Below, in pieces: positions 1-6,704 of a DNA stretch of 13,859 bases; position 1 is the first letter of the stretch, and each line of letters starts with the position of its first letter. The position numbers and the translations under genes are program-made. The notes beneath the pieces are model-generated. The model saw only the letters and a program-made list of their open reading frames with translations. It searched no databases and was not told the DNA's origin. Origin of the DNA: an uncultured Bacilli bacterium (GTDB lineage: Bacteria; Bacillota_I; Bacilli_A; RF39; UBA660). The stretch is from contig CAKPLX010000030.1 of assembly GCA_934167785.1 (NCBI GenBank), forward strand, positions 1-13,859, written 5' to 3'.

Positions 1-8
1 TGTTAACA

Positions 9-40
9 AGAAAGCTATGATTAGACTTTCTTTTTCTTTT
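9..40 (+). terminator. Probable intrinsic terminator of an upstream gene
   Basis: AGAAAG (9-14) can pair with CTTTCT (26-31), with inner CTA/TAG pairs and one bulged A, and a T-rich run follows to about 40. It probably ends a + strand gene lying left of the window. The stem is AT-rich, so the call is moderate. Confidence 0.4.
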
Positions 41-154
41 GTAGTTCTTTAATATAATGAAAAGATATTTTAGCTATTCAAAATATAAAAAACTTTAATT
101 TTTCAATCTAAAATACAAATCATTGCCAAAGAATAATTTTTATGTTGCATTATC

Positions 155-182
155 TTACAAATTTACAAGATAAGACTACAAT
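155..182 (+). promoter_or_regulatory. Weak candidate promoter for the metalloprotein-tag operon
   Basis: A TACAAT -10-like hexamer at 177-182 follows a poor -35 (TTACAA, 155-160) with a 16-base spacer. The -10 matches 5 of 6 consensus bases, the -35 only 3. It is the best candidate in the 237-base leader; no riboswitch or other structure is evident there. Inference only. Confidence 0.3.
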
Positions 183-218
183 AGGAACGAAATGTTGGTT
201 TCATTTTTTAATAGAATT

Positions 219-240
219 AAGGAGGAAAAAGATGTAGATG
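219..240 (+). promoter_or_regulatory. Strong ribosome binding site with a start-stop (ATG TAG) before the real start
   Basis: AAGGAGG lies at 219-225. The ATG at ideal spacing (232-234) is followed at once by TAG (235-237), and the next ATG (238-240), 12 bases from the SD, opens the long frame. A ribosome starting at the first ATG would stop after one codon and could restart at 238. This may be a translation-damping minimal uORF or a chance layout. Confidence 0.55.
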
Positions 241-1266
241 AATAAAAGCAATTGCTTAAGAGAATATATCAAAAATTCAGAGTTAAGAATATTTAGCGAT
301 AAAATAAAGGTAAGATTATCAAGTGAACTGGCCCAAAAATATGACCAAGGAGTATATCAAAATTATTTAATTAGACTTCAAAAGGAACTTGAACAATTAG
401 AACAACTTCAAATAAAGTATTCTAGCAATGCTAATCCGATTCTTTATGTTTATATTGTACCAGATAATAATTTTCCCGAATTACTCCAAGTTCCAGCAAT
501 TTTTGCTAAAAATAAAAAAGGATGTGGAAAGCCAGTTGTTTGCTATGACTTAGATGGGTTCAACCTTGCCTTTGGACTAAGTCAAAATTTAGTAGAAAAT
601 AAGAAGATTGAAAATATAACAATAGAAAAATTAGAAAATGAACTTCATGAATTATCTCATATCATACTTGGACAATTTATGACAGGAAACCAGGTTATTT
701 CTGAAGGAGTTGTCGAAACTTTACCACTATATGGATTAAATTTAGAAACTGACTATTTAGAACACCAAGAACTTCTTTTAAATTTGGAAATAACGCAAAT
801 ATATAGTATCAAAGAATTAATTGAAAAGTCGAGAGATAGAACTTATGGGGATGATGCGCTTCTTCCAAACAAATCTTGTTCTTTTAGACTATCTTATATG
901 TCTTCCTATTTATTTATTCGAGGATTAATAGAAACTATTTCAGAAAAATATAATTCTTCTAAAAAAGAAACTATTCAGTATTTTTTAGAAACATTAAGAC
1001 AATGTAGTAGTTCATACAATAATGAATTTTTAATCAAAGAAATAGCGAATACTTTAGAATTATCACAGGAAGAATTACTTACTGGAAAATCAATTCAAGA
1101 AAAAGCTCTTAATTCTATCTTGCAATTTTCTAACTACAAGGGAAATAAAAAAATCTTAAAAAAAACCAAGAATGCTAAGGTAAAATGCAAAGGTGTAGAT
1201 GGTGTAATATCAAAAACAAAAAATATATTGACTATCATGATAAAGAATGGGGAATTACCAACATGA
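238..1266 (+). CDS. Putative zinc metallopeptidase-like protein (HELSH motif)
   Basis: A 342-residue protein with no signal peptide or membrane segment, so probably cytoplasmic. Its key feature is HELSH (residues 137-141), a HExxH zincin motif, followed 15 residues later by Ser-Glu-Gly (Glu156) and a further Glu160. This fits the gluzincin pattern of two His plus a downstream Glu on zinc, with the catalytic Glu138; substrate unknown. The N-terminal third is rich in Glu/Leu/Gln (about residues 40-60) and may be helical. The start is the ATG at 238, 12 bases after AAGGAGG, because the better-spaced ATG at 232 runs into a stop. The last 27 codons overlap the tag gene in another frame, an unusually long overlap, so the C-terminus may be a read-over tail after loss of an original stop. 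It is first in an apparent operon with tag and the DUF1848 remnant. Activity is inferred from the motif only. Confidence 0.7.
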   Translation: MNKSNCLREYIKNSELRIFSDKIKVRLSSELAQKYDQGVYQNYLIRLQKELEQLEQLQIKYSSNANPILYVYIVPDNNFPELLQVPAIFAKNKKGCGKPVVCYDLDGFNLAFGLSQNLVENKKIENITIEKLENELHELSHIILGQFMTGNQVISEGVVETLPLYGLNLETDYLEHQELLLNLEITQIYSIKELIEKSRDRTYGDDALLPNKSCSFRLSYMSSYLFIRGLIETISEKYNSSKKETIQYFLETLRQCSSSYNNEFLIKEIANTLELSQEELLTGKSIQEKALNSILQFSNYKGNKKILKKTKNAKVKCKGVDGVISKTKNILTIMIKNGELPT

Positions 1267-1730
1267 ATGATAATTATTTATTTGAAATGCTTCTTTTAGA
1301 ATCCTTTCAGGCTGGTTTATCATGGGAATGTATTTTAAACAAAAGAGAAAACTTTCGATTAGCGTTTGATTTTTTTGATGTACAAAAGATTGCCTCATAT
1401 GATGAAAAAAAGATTCAAGAGTTATTAAAAAATCAAGGAATTATTCGAAATCAATTAAAGATAAGAGCAAGCATTAATAATGCACAAATTTTTTTAAAGA
1501 TCAAAGAAGAATATCATACTTTTGCCAATTATTTAAAACAATTTACGAATGGAAAAATAACATATGAAATAAATAAAACAACAAATGAATTATCCAATGC
1601 TCTTTCTAAGGATTTAATCAAAAGAGTCATGAAATTTGTTGGATCTACAACGATATATTCTTATTTACAAGCAGTAAGAGTAATTTTTTCTCATGAAAAA
1701 GATTGCTTCTTATATAAGGATCAAAAATGA
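1185..1730 (+). CDS. tag: DNA-3-methyladenine glycosylase I
   Basis: Base-excision repair enzyme that removes 3-methyladenine from alkylated DNA. The 181 residues match the usual family length. The N-terminus MQRCRWC and the YHDKEWG segment, the central LESFQAGLSW block (Glu39, Trp47), the GIIRN block near residue 85, and the C-terminal MKFVGSTT and HEKDC segments are all hallmarks of Tag. The structural zinc ligands known for the family are present: Cys4, His18, His170 and Cys174. The start at 1185 is fixed by this conserved N-terminus even though it lies 82 bases inside the preceding gene; AAGG at 1176-1179 may serve as a weak SD, so translation may depend on the upstream gene. Its TGA overlaps the next gene's ATG (ATGA at 1727). 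No active-site loss is seen, so it should be functional. Confidence 0.95.
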   Translation: MQRCRWCNIKNKKYIDYHDKEWGITNMNDNYLFEMLLLESFQAGLSWECILNKRENFRLAFDFFDVQKIASYDEKKIQELLKNQGIIRNQLKIRASINNAQIFLKIKEEYHTFANYLKQFTNGKITYEINKTTNELSNALSKDLIKRVMKFVGSTTIYSYLQAVRVIFSHEKDCFLYKDQK

Positions 1731-2653
1731 TTATTTCAACAGGAATGAGAACAGATATTCCAACTTTTTATGCAAACTGGTTCATAAGAAGAATTAGAAA
1801 GGGATATGTAATGATAAGAAATCCATATTATCCTAACCAAATAACAAAATACCAATTAGATCCTAGTTGTGTTGACTGTATTGATTTTTGCACTAAAAAT
1901 CCAGAGCCGATGTTAAAATATTTAGAAGAATTAAAAAAATATAATATGTTATGACATGTAACAATAACACCTTACGGTAGAGATATTGAGCAAAATGTTT
2001 CCCAAAAAGAGAATGTAATTAATTCTTTTAAAAAATTAGTACAATGCTTCCTGATAGTTTTGTAGGTTGGTGATATGATCCTATTTTTTTAAATCAAGAG
2101 TATACGATTGAAAGGCATATTTTAGAATTTGAAAAAATAGCCAAACAGTTAAATATGGATATACCAATACTTGTGTAATTAGTTTTCTTGATCATTATGA
2201 AAAAGTAAAGAAAAATGCTCCTGATTTAGTTTGTCCAACAAAAGAAGAAAAAATAAAAATCGCTACTGCTTTTTTTAAAGTAGGAAAATATCATGATATT
2301 CGAATATATGCTTGCGTGAGGGAGAATTTTTGGAAAAGTATGGATTAAACTGTAACGGTTGTAAAAGTGAAAAGATTATTTCTTCAACTATTCCTTACAA
2401 AATAAAACTTCCCCATACAAAACACATTCACACTGGCTGTAAATGTTTCATGGAAAATGATATTGGTGCTTACGATTCTTGCGGTCATTTATGTAGATAT
2501 TGCTATGCTAATACCAATAAAAGAGTCGTTTTTTAAAATATGAAAAATCATTTTGATGATTCCTCTTTATTAATTGGAAAAGTAGGAGAAGGGGATATCA
2601 TTTATGAAAAAGATTGCAAAAGCTACCAAATAAAAACGGAACAATTGTTTTAA
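1727..2653 (+). pseudogene. DUF1848 family protein, degraded
   Basis: The first 75 codons (1727-1954) read as the DUF1848 N-terminus: RTDIPTFYANWF, VMIRNP, then DCIDFCTKNPEPML. After an in-frame TGA at 1952 the same frame continues TPYGRDIE. The reading then moves to frame 1 near 2040 (MLPDSFVGW, TGA where Arg is expected, then YDPIFLN), to frame 3 near 2172 (CVISFLDHYEKV), and back to frame 2 near 2315 (FLEKYGLNCNGC). A further in-frame TAA lies at 2534 before the tail IGKVGEGDII. Thus there are about three frameshifts and three internal stops. The C-terminus retains CGHLCRYCYAN, a CxxxCxxC cluster like that of radical-SAM iron-sulfur sites. DUF1848 has no firmly known role to my knowledge. 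ATGA coupling to tag shows it was once third in the operon. It cannot make full-length protein. Confidence 0.85.
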
Positions 2654-2728
2654 AAGTATAATCTCAAGATAAAGGATAATTCAGTATTAAAAAAATTGGA
2701 TTTTGAGTATCCTCTTTCTTGACATCTT

Positions 2729-2762
2729 AAGATAGCAATTATGGCTATCTTTTCTTTTTTTT
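2729..2762 (+). terminator. Intrinsic terminator of the tag operon
   Basis: AAGATAGC (2729-2736) and GCTATCTT (2744-2751) form a perfect 8-bp stem with a 7-base loop, followed by a T-rich tract to 2762. It ends the 238-2653 transcript. It lies in the 319-base gap 2654-2972, which otherwise holds only the next gene's leader. Confidence 0.8.
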
Positions 2763-2810
2763 AGATTTTAAAGATTTTATTTAAAAAGAGTATCTTTTTT
2801 CTCAAAAAAA

Positions 2811-2819
2811 TGTTAAAAT
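2811..2819 (+). promoter_or_regulatory. Candidate extended -10 promoter for the DUF4116 operon
   Basis: TGTTAAAAT carries a TGn extension and a TAAAAT -10 (5 of 6). No recognisable -35 lies upstream. Transcription would start near 2826, giving a leader of about 147 bases containing the 28-bp duplication. Inference. Confidence 0.35.
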
Positions 2820-2907
2820 ACTCAATTGATTCATCTTTTGTATTTTTAACAAAGGAAACAGTAAAAATTAAAGACTTTAACAGTACTAAAAAATTTTTCA
2901 TCTCGAA

Positions 2908-2973
2908 GAGAAAAAAAGAAAAATTTAATAAAAAGGAGAAAAAAAGAAAAATTTAATAAAAAGGAGAAAAAAA
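2908..2973 (+). repeat. 28-bp tandem duplication carrying the ribosome binding site
   Basis: Bases 2908-2945 are identical to 2936-2973 at an offset of 28, giving about 2.4 copies of an A-rich unit containing AATTTAATAAAAAGGAG. Each full copy contains an AAGGAG (2933-2938 and 2961-2966). Only the second is followed by ATG (2973); the first is followed by AAG. A recent slippage or duplication product directly in the translation leader. Confidence 0.95.
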
Positions 2974-4811
2974 TGAAAATAGAAGAAATAGAAAAAATAT
3001 ATACACTACTAATCAATGAAAAAATAGATCTATCAATTCTAGCGGAAAATCCAGAATTGAAAAATAGTAAATATTTATTTAAAAAATTAGTAGATAGCAA
3101 TTTTACGAATAGTGAATTTACGTTAATAGAAAACGTCTTAGAGTATGCTGGTAATGAGATAACTAGTGATAAAAATTTAATGTTAGAGTATATCAAAAAA
3201 GATCCTAGAAATTTTTGCTTCATCAACAGTGATCTTCAAAAGGAAAGGGAGTATATAAAAGAAATAGTCAGTGAATGTCCAAGAGCCATTAAATATACAA
3301 TGTTTACTGCTGATGAGGGTATTGCTTTATTAGCACTAGCTAAAAATAGAAATGTATTTGATGATTTAGCTCCACAATTAAGAAATAGTGAAGCCTTTGT
3401 TTTAAAAGCAGTGCAGCAAGGGATAAAATTTTCTTTTTCCGAAGAGAGAATGAGCAATAATGCCTATGCATTTGAAATGATAAAAGAAAAAGGAGAATTA
3501 TTATCTTATGCGAACAAAGAACTGCAAGATAATGAAGATGTTGTATTAGAGGCATGTAAGAAAAGTTATTTAAGTTTTGAATTTGCTAGTTCAAGATTAA
3601 AAAATGATCGAAATTACGTAAAAAAAATTATTTCAATCAAACCTTCAGCTATTAGATTTACTAATTATATCGATGACAAAGAATTAGCGTTACTAGCAGT
3701 ATCTAAAAATGGATTGGCATTAGCACACTTAAGTGATAGATTAAAAGACGATGAAGAAATTGTAATGACTGCAGTCGGAAATAACGGAAAATCCTTACAA
3801 TCAGCAAGTAAAAGATTGAAGTTAGATAAAAGATATCTTATTCAGGCACTAAAAAGTGATAATTCTTATTATTATATTATGGTTGAAAGAGATTATAAAA
3901 TGTTTAACATTGATTTAAAGGATAAAGATATCTTAACCGCAGCAATTAACGGGAGTAAAATGTATAAGTACTTATACAAAAAGTACTATTCGTTATACAA
4001 AAAAAGCCTAAAAGAAAATCAAAAGGTAGATAGTATTCAATTTGCAAAGTCCTGCTTAACGAATAAAGAAATCATTTTTGCTCTTTATTCTCCATACGGA
4101 TTAAACAAAAATATTGAAATAGATCTAAAACGATTAGCACAATTATTTGATGAAAATATTAATATGGAACTAAACCAATTAATTCAAGAAGCCAACGAAT
4201 TTTACCGTACTAAGAATATTAAAATTTATAATGATATAGTAATTCATAAAAGTGATCATCAATCCCTTACTACTATCTTAGAATTTTATCATTTAACTGA
4301 AAAAAATGTTTATCCTTTCATCATTAATAATAAATATTTAGATAAAAGAATGAAAGAAGCGTTATACTTAATTATTGAATCCTACTATGGAAAATCCATT
4401 AATTTAATTGATATTATTGATTTACTTAATGAAATGAAAGCAAAAGATTTATCTGTTGAAGAAATGTTTAAAGATAATATTATTTTAAAGGAAAAAGCAA
4501 TTTCTAAAAAATTATTTTATCAAATTTATCATAATGCCGCCAAGGATAATCCTATTTTATATGAGTATATCAATCAAACATTGCAAGAAAATCAAAGGAG
4601 AGGCTATAAAAAAATAATAAAGTTGGGAAATAGCATCTTATCTAGTAAAATATCCACCTTAGAAGAATATAATGAGTTATTCCCTAAATATTCTCCAGAA
4701 GAAATTCTAAATGCCTTAAAAGGTACAGATTTATATCCAAAATTATTAGAAAAATTTAAGGTAATCTATGCTTCTGATTCTTCAAATAAATTAAAAAAGT
4801 TGATTTTTTAA
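2973..4811 (+). CDS. DUF4116 repeat protein
   Basis: A 612-residue protein with no signal peptide or membrane helix. Residues about 65-295 contain degenerate repeats of roughly 23-50 residues with the DUF4116 pattern, most clearly SRLKNDRNYVKKIISIKP (from 208), DRLKDDEEIVMTAVGNNG (from 255) and KRLKLDKRYLIQALKS (from 280): a polar LKxDxxxV start then a small/hydrophobic helix. Such arrays probably fold as a helical solenoid for protein binding; this is family-level inference. Residues about 300-612 are Lys/Ile/Asn-rich, predicted largely helical, and match nothing I recognise. The ATG at 2973 follows AAGGAG by 6 bases. It heads a probable operon with the two paralogs downstream (44-base gap). 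No catalytic motif is seen, and the role is unknown. Confidence 0.8.
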   Translation: MKIEEIEKIYTLLINEKIDLSILAENPELKNSKYLFKKLVDSNFTNSEFTLIENVLEYAGNEITSDKNLMLEYIKKDPRNFCFINSDLQKEREYIKEIVSECPRAIKYTMFTADEGIALLALAKNRNVFDDLAPQLRNSEAFVLKAVQQGIKFSFSEERMSNNAYAFEMIKEKGELLSYANKELQDNEDVVLEACKKSYLSFEFASSRLKNDRNYVKKIISIKPSAIRFTNYIDDKELALLAVSKNGLALAHLSDRLKDDEEIVMTAVGNNGKSLQSASKRLKLDKRYLIQALKSDNSYYYIMVERDYKMFNIDLKDKDILTAAINGSKMYKYLYKKYYSLYKKSLKENQKVDSIQFAKSCLTNKEIIFALYSPYGLNKNIEIDLKRLAQLFDENINMELNQLIQEANEFYRTKNIKIYNDIVIHKSDHQSLTTILEFYHLTEKNVYPFIINNKYLDKRMKEALYLIIESYYGKSINLIDIIDLLNEMKAKDLSVEEMFKDNIILKEKAISKKLFYQIYHNAAKDNPILYEYINQTLQENQRRGYKKIIKLGNSILSSKISTLEEYNELFPKYSPEEILNALKGTDLYPKLLEKFKVIYASDSSNKLKKLIF

Positions 4812-4855
4812 CAAAAAAATGCTAAGATAACATCAACTTAAAAGGGGGGATTAAG

Positions 4856-5698
4856 TTGTCAATTAATGCCAAAAGTAAAATATTTAGTTATTTATCTGAT
4901 GAAATATTCAAAGAAAATTGTGATTCAAGTAATGTACCAATCACTCATATTGTAACGGATATAGAGACATTAGGAAAAATTTTACCATTATCTGATCGAT
5001 TAGAATTAGAAAAACTAAAAAAAGAGGTAAATATCACTAGGGTAAGAGCAGAAGAGAAAATTTATGCCAACGGATTAAAGTATATCAATTGCAAATTTTA
5101 TTTTTCTTTCAAAAACAATACTGAACAAAATTATATTGGGAAAGAAATTTTAACAGCAAAATTCTTAACTAATCCTATTTTCAAAGTAGAGTATTTAGAA
5201 AAAAAAGAAACCTTAGAAACAGCGGCACTTTGTCTACCATTCTGTTTAAAAAATTCTTTAGAGGATAGAATAGATGTCAAAGTTTCAGATATCATTATTC
5301 ATGTCAATGGATTATTTAAGACAAGATTTAGAGAAGTATTTAATTTAAAGACAATGAAATTAATTAAAGAGGAATATTTCCCTTCTTATCCAATTACCAA
5401 ATCTTTAAGTAACTCTAAAGAGTTATTAAAAAGATGGAACCCTAGTAATGGAAAGTTAACTTTTTTCTATCATGATGCTATCCTTGCAGACTTGCAATTA
5501 TTAAATGGTTATCAAAGAGAAACTGCAGGATTTAAAATTAACGACAGAAAAGCTATGGAAATTATGCTTGACGTAGTCAATAAAGAAATTCTTGCAATTA
5601 CCCAAAAAATTTCATCTAGTATTAAGATTTATAGTCAAGCACCAGGAGTAAAACAATTAACAAAAAGGAGAGAAAAAAATGAGAATACAAGCTTATGA
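4856..5698 (+). CDS. Hypothetical protein, tandem paralog A
   Basis: A 280-residue soluble protein of unknown function, clearly related to the next gene. Shared positions include the N-terminus (IFxYLSxEI), the block VRAEExxYxNGLKYIxC (about residues 60-80), ILTxxxLxxPI, and GxFxTxFxEVxNxxTxxLIxE (about 150-170). By eye the pair is about 25-30% identical overall. The start is TTG (4856), 5 bases after a G-rich SD (GGGGGGA, 4844-4850); no in-frame ATG near the N-terminus fits the paralog alignment as well. It lies 44 bases after the DUF4116 gene and its 3' end overlaps the next gene by 20 bases, so they are probably co-transcribed and translationally coupled. The C-terminus is basic (KKRREK-like). 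No signal peptide, membrane segment or catalytic signature is seen. Confidence 0.75.
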   Translation: MSINAKSKIFSYLSDEIFKENCDSSNVPITHIVTDIETLGKILPLSDRLELEKLKKEVNITRVRAEEKIYANGLKYINCKFYFSFKNNTEQNYIGKEILTAKFLTNPIFKVEYLEKKETLETAALCLPFCLKNSLEDRIDVKVSDIIIHVNGLFKTRFREVFNLKTMKLIKEEYFPSYPITKSLSNSKELLKRWNPSNGKLTFFYHDAILADLQLLNGYQRETAGFKINDRKAMEIMLDVVNKEILAITQKISSSIKIYSQAPGVKQLTKRREKNENTSL

Positions 5699-6512
5699 TA
5701 GAATATTTCAATATCTATCTGAAGAAATTTTAGAAAGGAATTTAGGGGCAAGCAAGAATCCAAAAGTGAGAAAAATAGTTGATTTTAATGAGTTAGATCA
5801 ATTCTTTGCTTCAACTTCTAATGGCGTGAGTATAAAATTTTTAAAAACACGCGTAGATGTTACAGAAGTCAGGGCAGAAGAATGGACATATGATAATGGC
5901 TTAAAATATATTATTTGTGAGTTAGATATTAAAGAAAAATTTGATGAGGAACAAAAAACTTTTGAAAAAAGAATTTTAACTACCAGTGATTTAAAGCAAC
6001 CTATTCTTGTCTTAGATTTCATAAGAGAAAGAATGGGAATAGAAGAATTTATTTTTCCAACTAGAATTAAACGAAATTCAATTCCTGAACACAGAAGAAC
6101 TATAGAAAAATTAAATTTATCAGTTTATTCAGGAGGTTTTTGTACAGCTACTTTTAAAGAAGTAAGAAATGTGCAAACCAAAGAATTAATTATAGAAGGC
6201 TATAAACAATATTATCGAATTATCAAACCTAATGAGCAACAACCAAACAAATTAATTGAATTATGTGGGTGTGGTGGAGATTGGTTAGAAATTCTTTATT
6301 GTGATTCTAATCCAATATTTGCGCAATTTTCTGAAAAGGAAAAGGTAGAAAAAATAGGATATATCCCTGATTCTAAGGAGAATATTGAAGAAATAACAAA
6401 AATAATTAGTAATGAAGTAGATAATATTATTGATGAGATTTCAATGAACATTAAGAAGTTTCAAAAACCAATTAAAAAGGGGAAAAGAAAGGTAAAAAAG
6501 TTAGAATCTTAA
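5679..6512 (+). CDS. Hypothetical protein, tandem paralog B
   Basis: A 277-residue soluble protein, paralogous to the upstream gene, with the best conserved block VRAEEWTYDNGLKYIICEL (about residues 64-82). It differs in a Cys/Gly-rich stretch ELCGCGGDWLEILYC (about residues 195-210) where paralog A has an aromatic FFYH segment, so the two may have diverged in ligand or partner. The C-terminus is strongly basic. The ATG at 5679 follows AAGGAG (5665-5670) and lies inside the last 20 bases of paralog A. It converges on the copper operon, overlapping the end of the decayed copZ-like frame by 12 bases; no terminator is visible between them. Function unknown. Confidence 0.8.
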   Translation: MRIQAYDRIFQYLSEEILERNLGASKNPKVRKIVDFNELDQFFASTSNGVSIKFLKTRVDVTEVRAEEWTYDNGLKYIICELDIKEKFDEEQKTFEKRILTTSDLKQPILVLDFIRERMGIEEFIFPTRIKRNSIPEHRRTIEKLNLSVYSGGFCTATFKEVRNVQTKELIIEGYKQYYRIIKPNEQQPNKLIELCGCGGDWLEILYCDSNPIFAQFSEKEKVEKIGYIPDSKENIEEITKIISNEVDNIIDEISMNIKKFQKPIKKGKRKVKKLES

Positions 6513-6701
6513 CTGAGTCTGTAAACAAATTTGTGTAAATAAAAAATCTTTCCATTTCTTTTCTTTTCTTTTATCATGTAAATTTATTTTTACTTTTGTC
6601 ACTCCATCTAATACTGATAATGCTTTTTCTACCTTTGTTTTACAGTGATCACGCACCATACCATCAATGGTAATTACTTTTTTTTTATTTTTTGTTAACA
6701 T
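6501..6701 (-). pseudogene. CopZ-like HMA copper chaperone, decayed and truncated
   Basis: The 66-codon frame begins as a heavy-metal-associated (HMA) domain: VITIDGM, HCKTKVEKALSVLDGVTKV, then KINL. HMA chaperones carry Cu(I) between two Cys in GMTCxxC. Here the site reads GMVRDHC: Arg17 (CGT, one transition from TGT) replaces the first Cys and only Cys20 remains. After about residue 40 the expected last beta-alpha-beta portion is missing, replaced by a Lys-rich tail (HDKRKEKKWKDFLF...) that runs into the convergent gene; I found no matching continuation in the other frames. The ATG (6701) follows the copA stop by only a few bases, so it was last in the copper operon. It is unlikely to bind copper normally. 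It could still be translated as a short peptide. Confidence 0.7.
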
Positions 6702-6704
6702 CTC

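Noticed and set aside
1952..2078. TGA codons inside the DUF1848 gene as recoded Trp (Mycoplasma-type code)
   Set aside because: At 2074 the TGA stands where Arg is expected, next to a normal TGG Trp (GGT TGG TGA), and there are also TAA/TAG stops and frameshifts. Other genes end in TGA. Decay fits better than recoding.
2846..3226. Open - strand frame of 126 codons over the DUF4116 gene start
   Set aside because: Phe/Ser/Leu-rich translation with no SD, and antisense to a clearly coding frame: a shadow of A-rich coding DNA.
4797..4839. Inverted repeat AAGTTGAT / ATCAACTT around the end of the DUF4116 gene, as a terminator
   Set aside because: The loop is 27 bases and no T-tract follows; the next gene begins only 17 bases later with its own SD. 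More likely a chance AT-rich repeat or weak attenuator.
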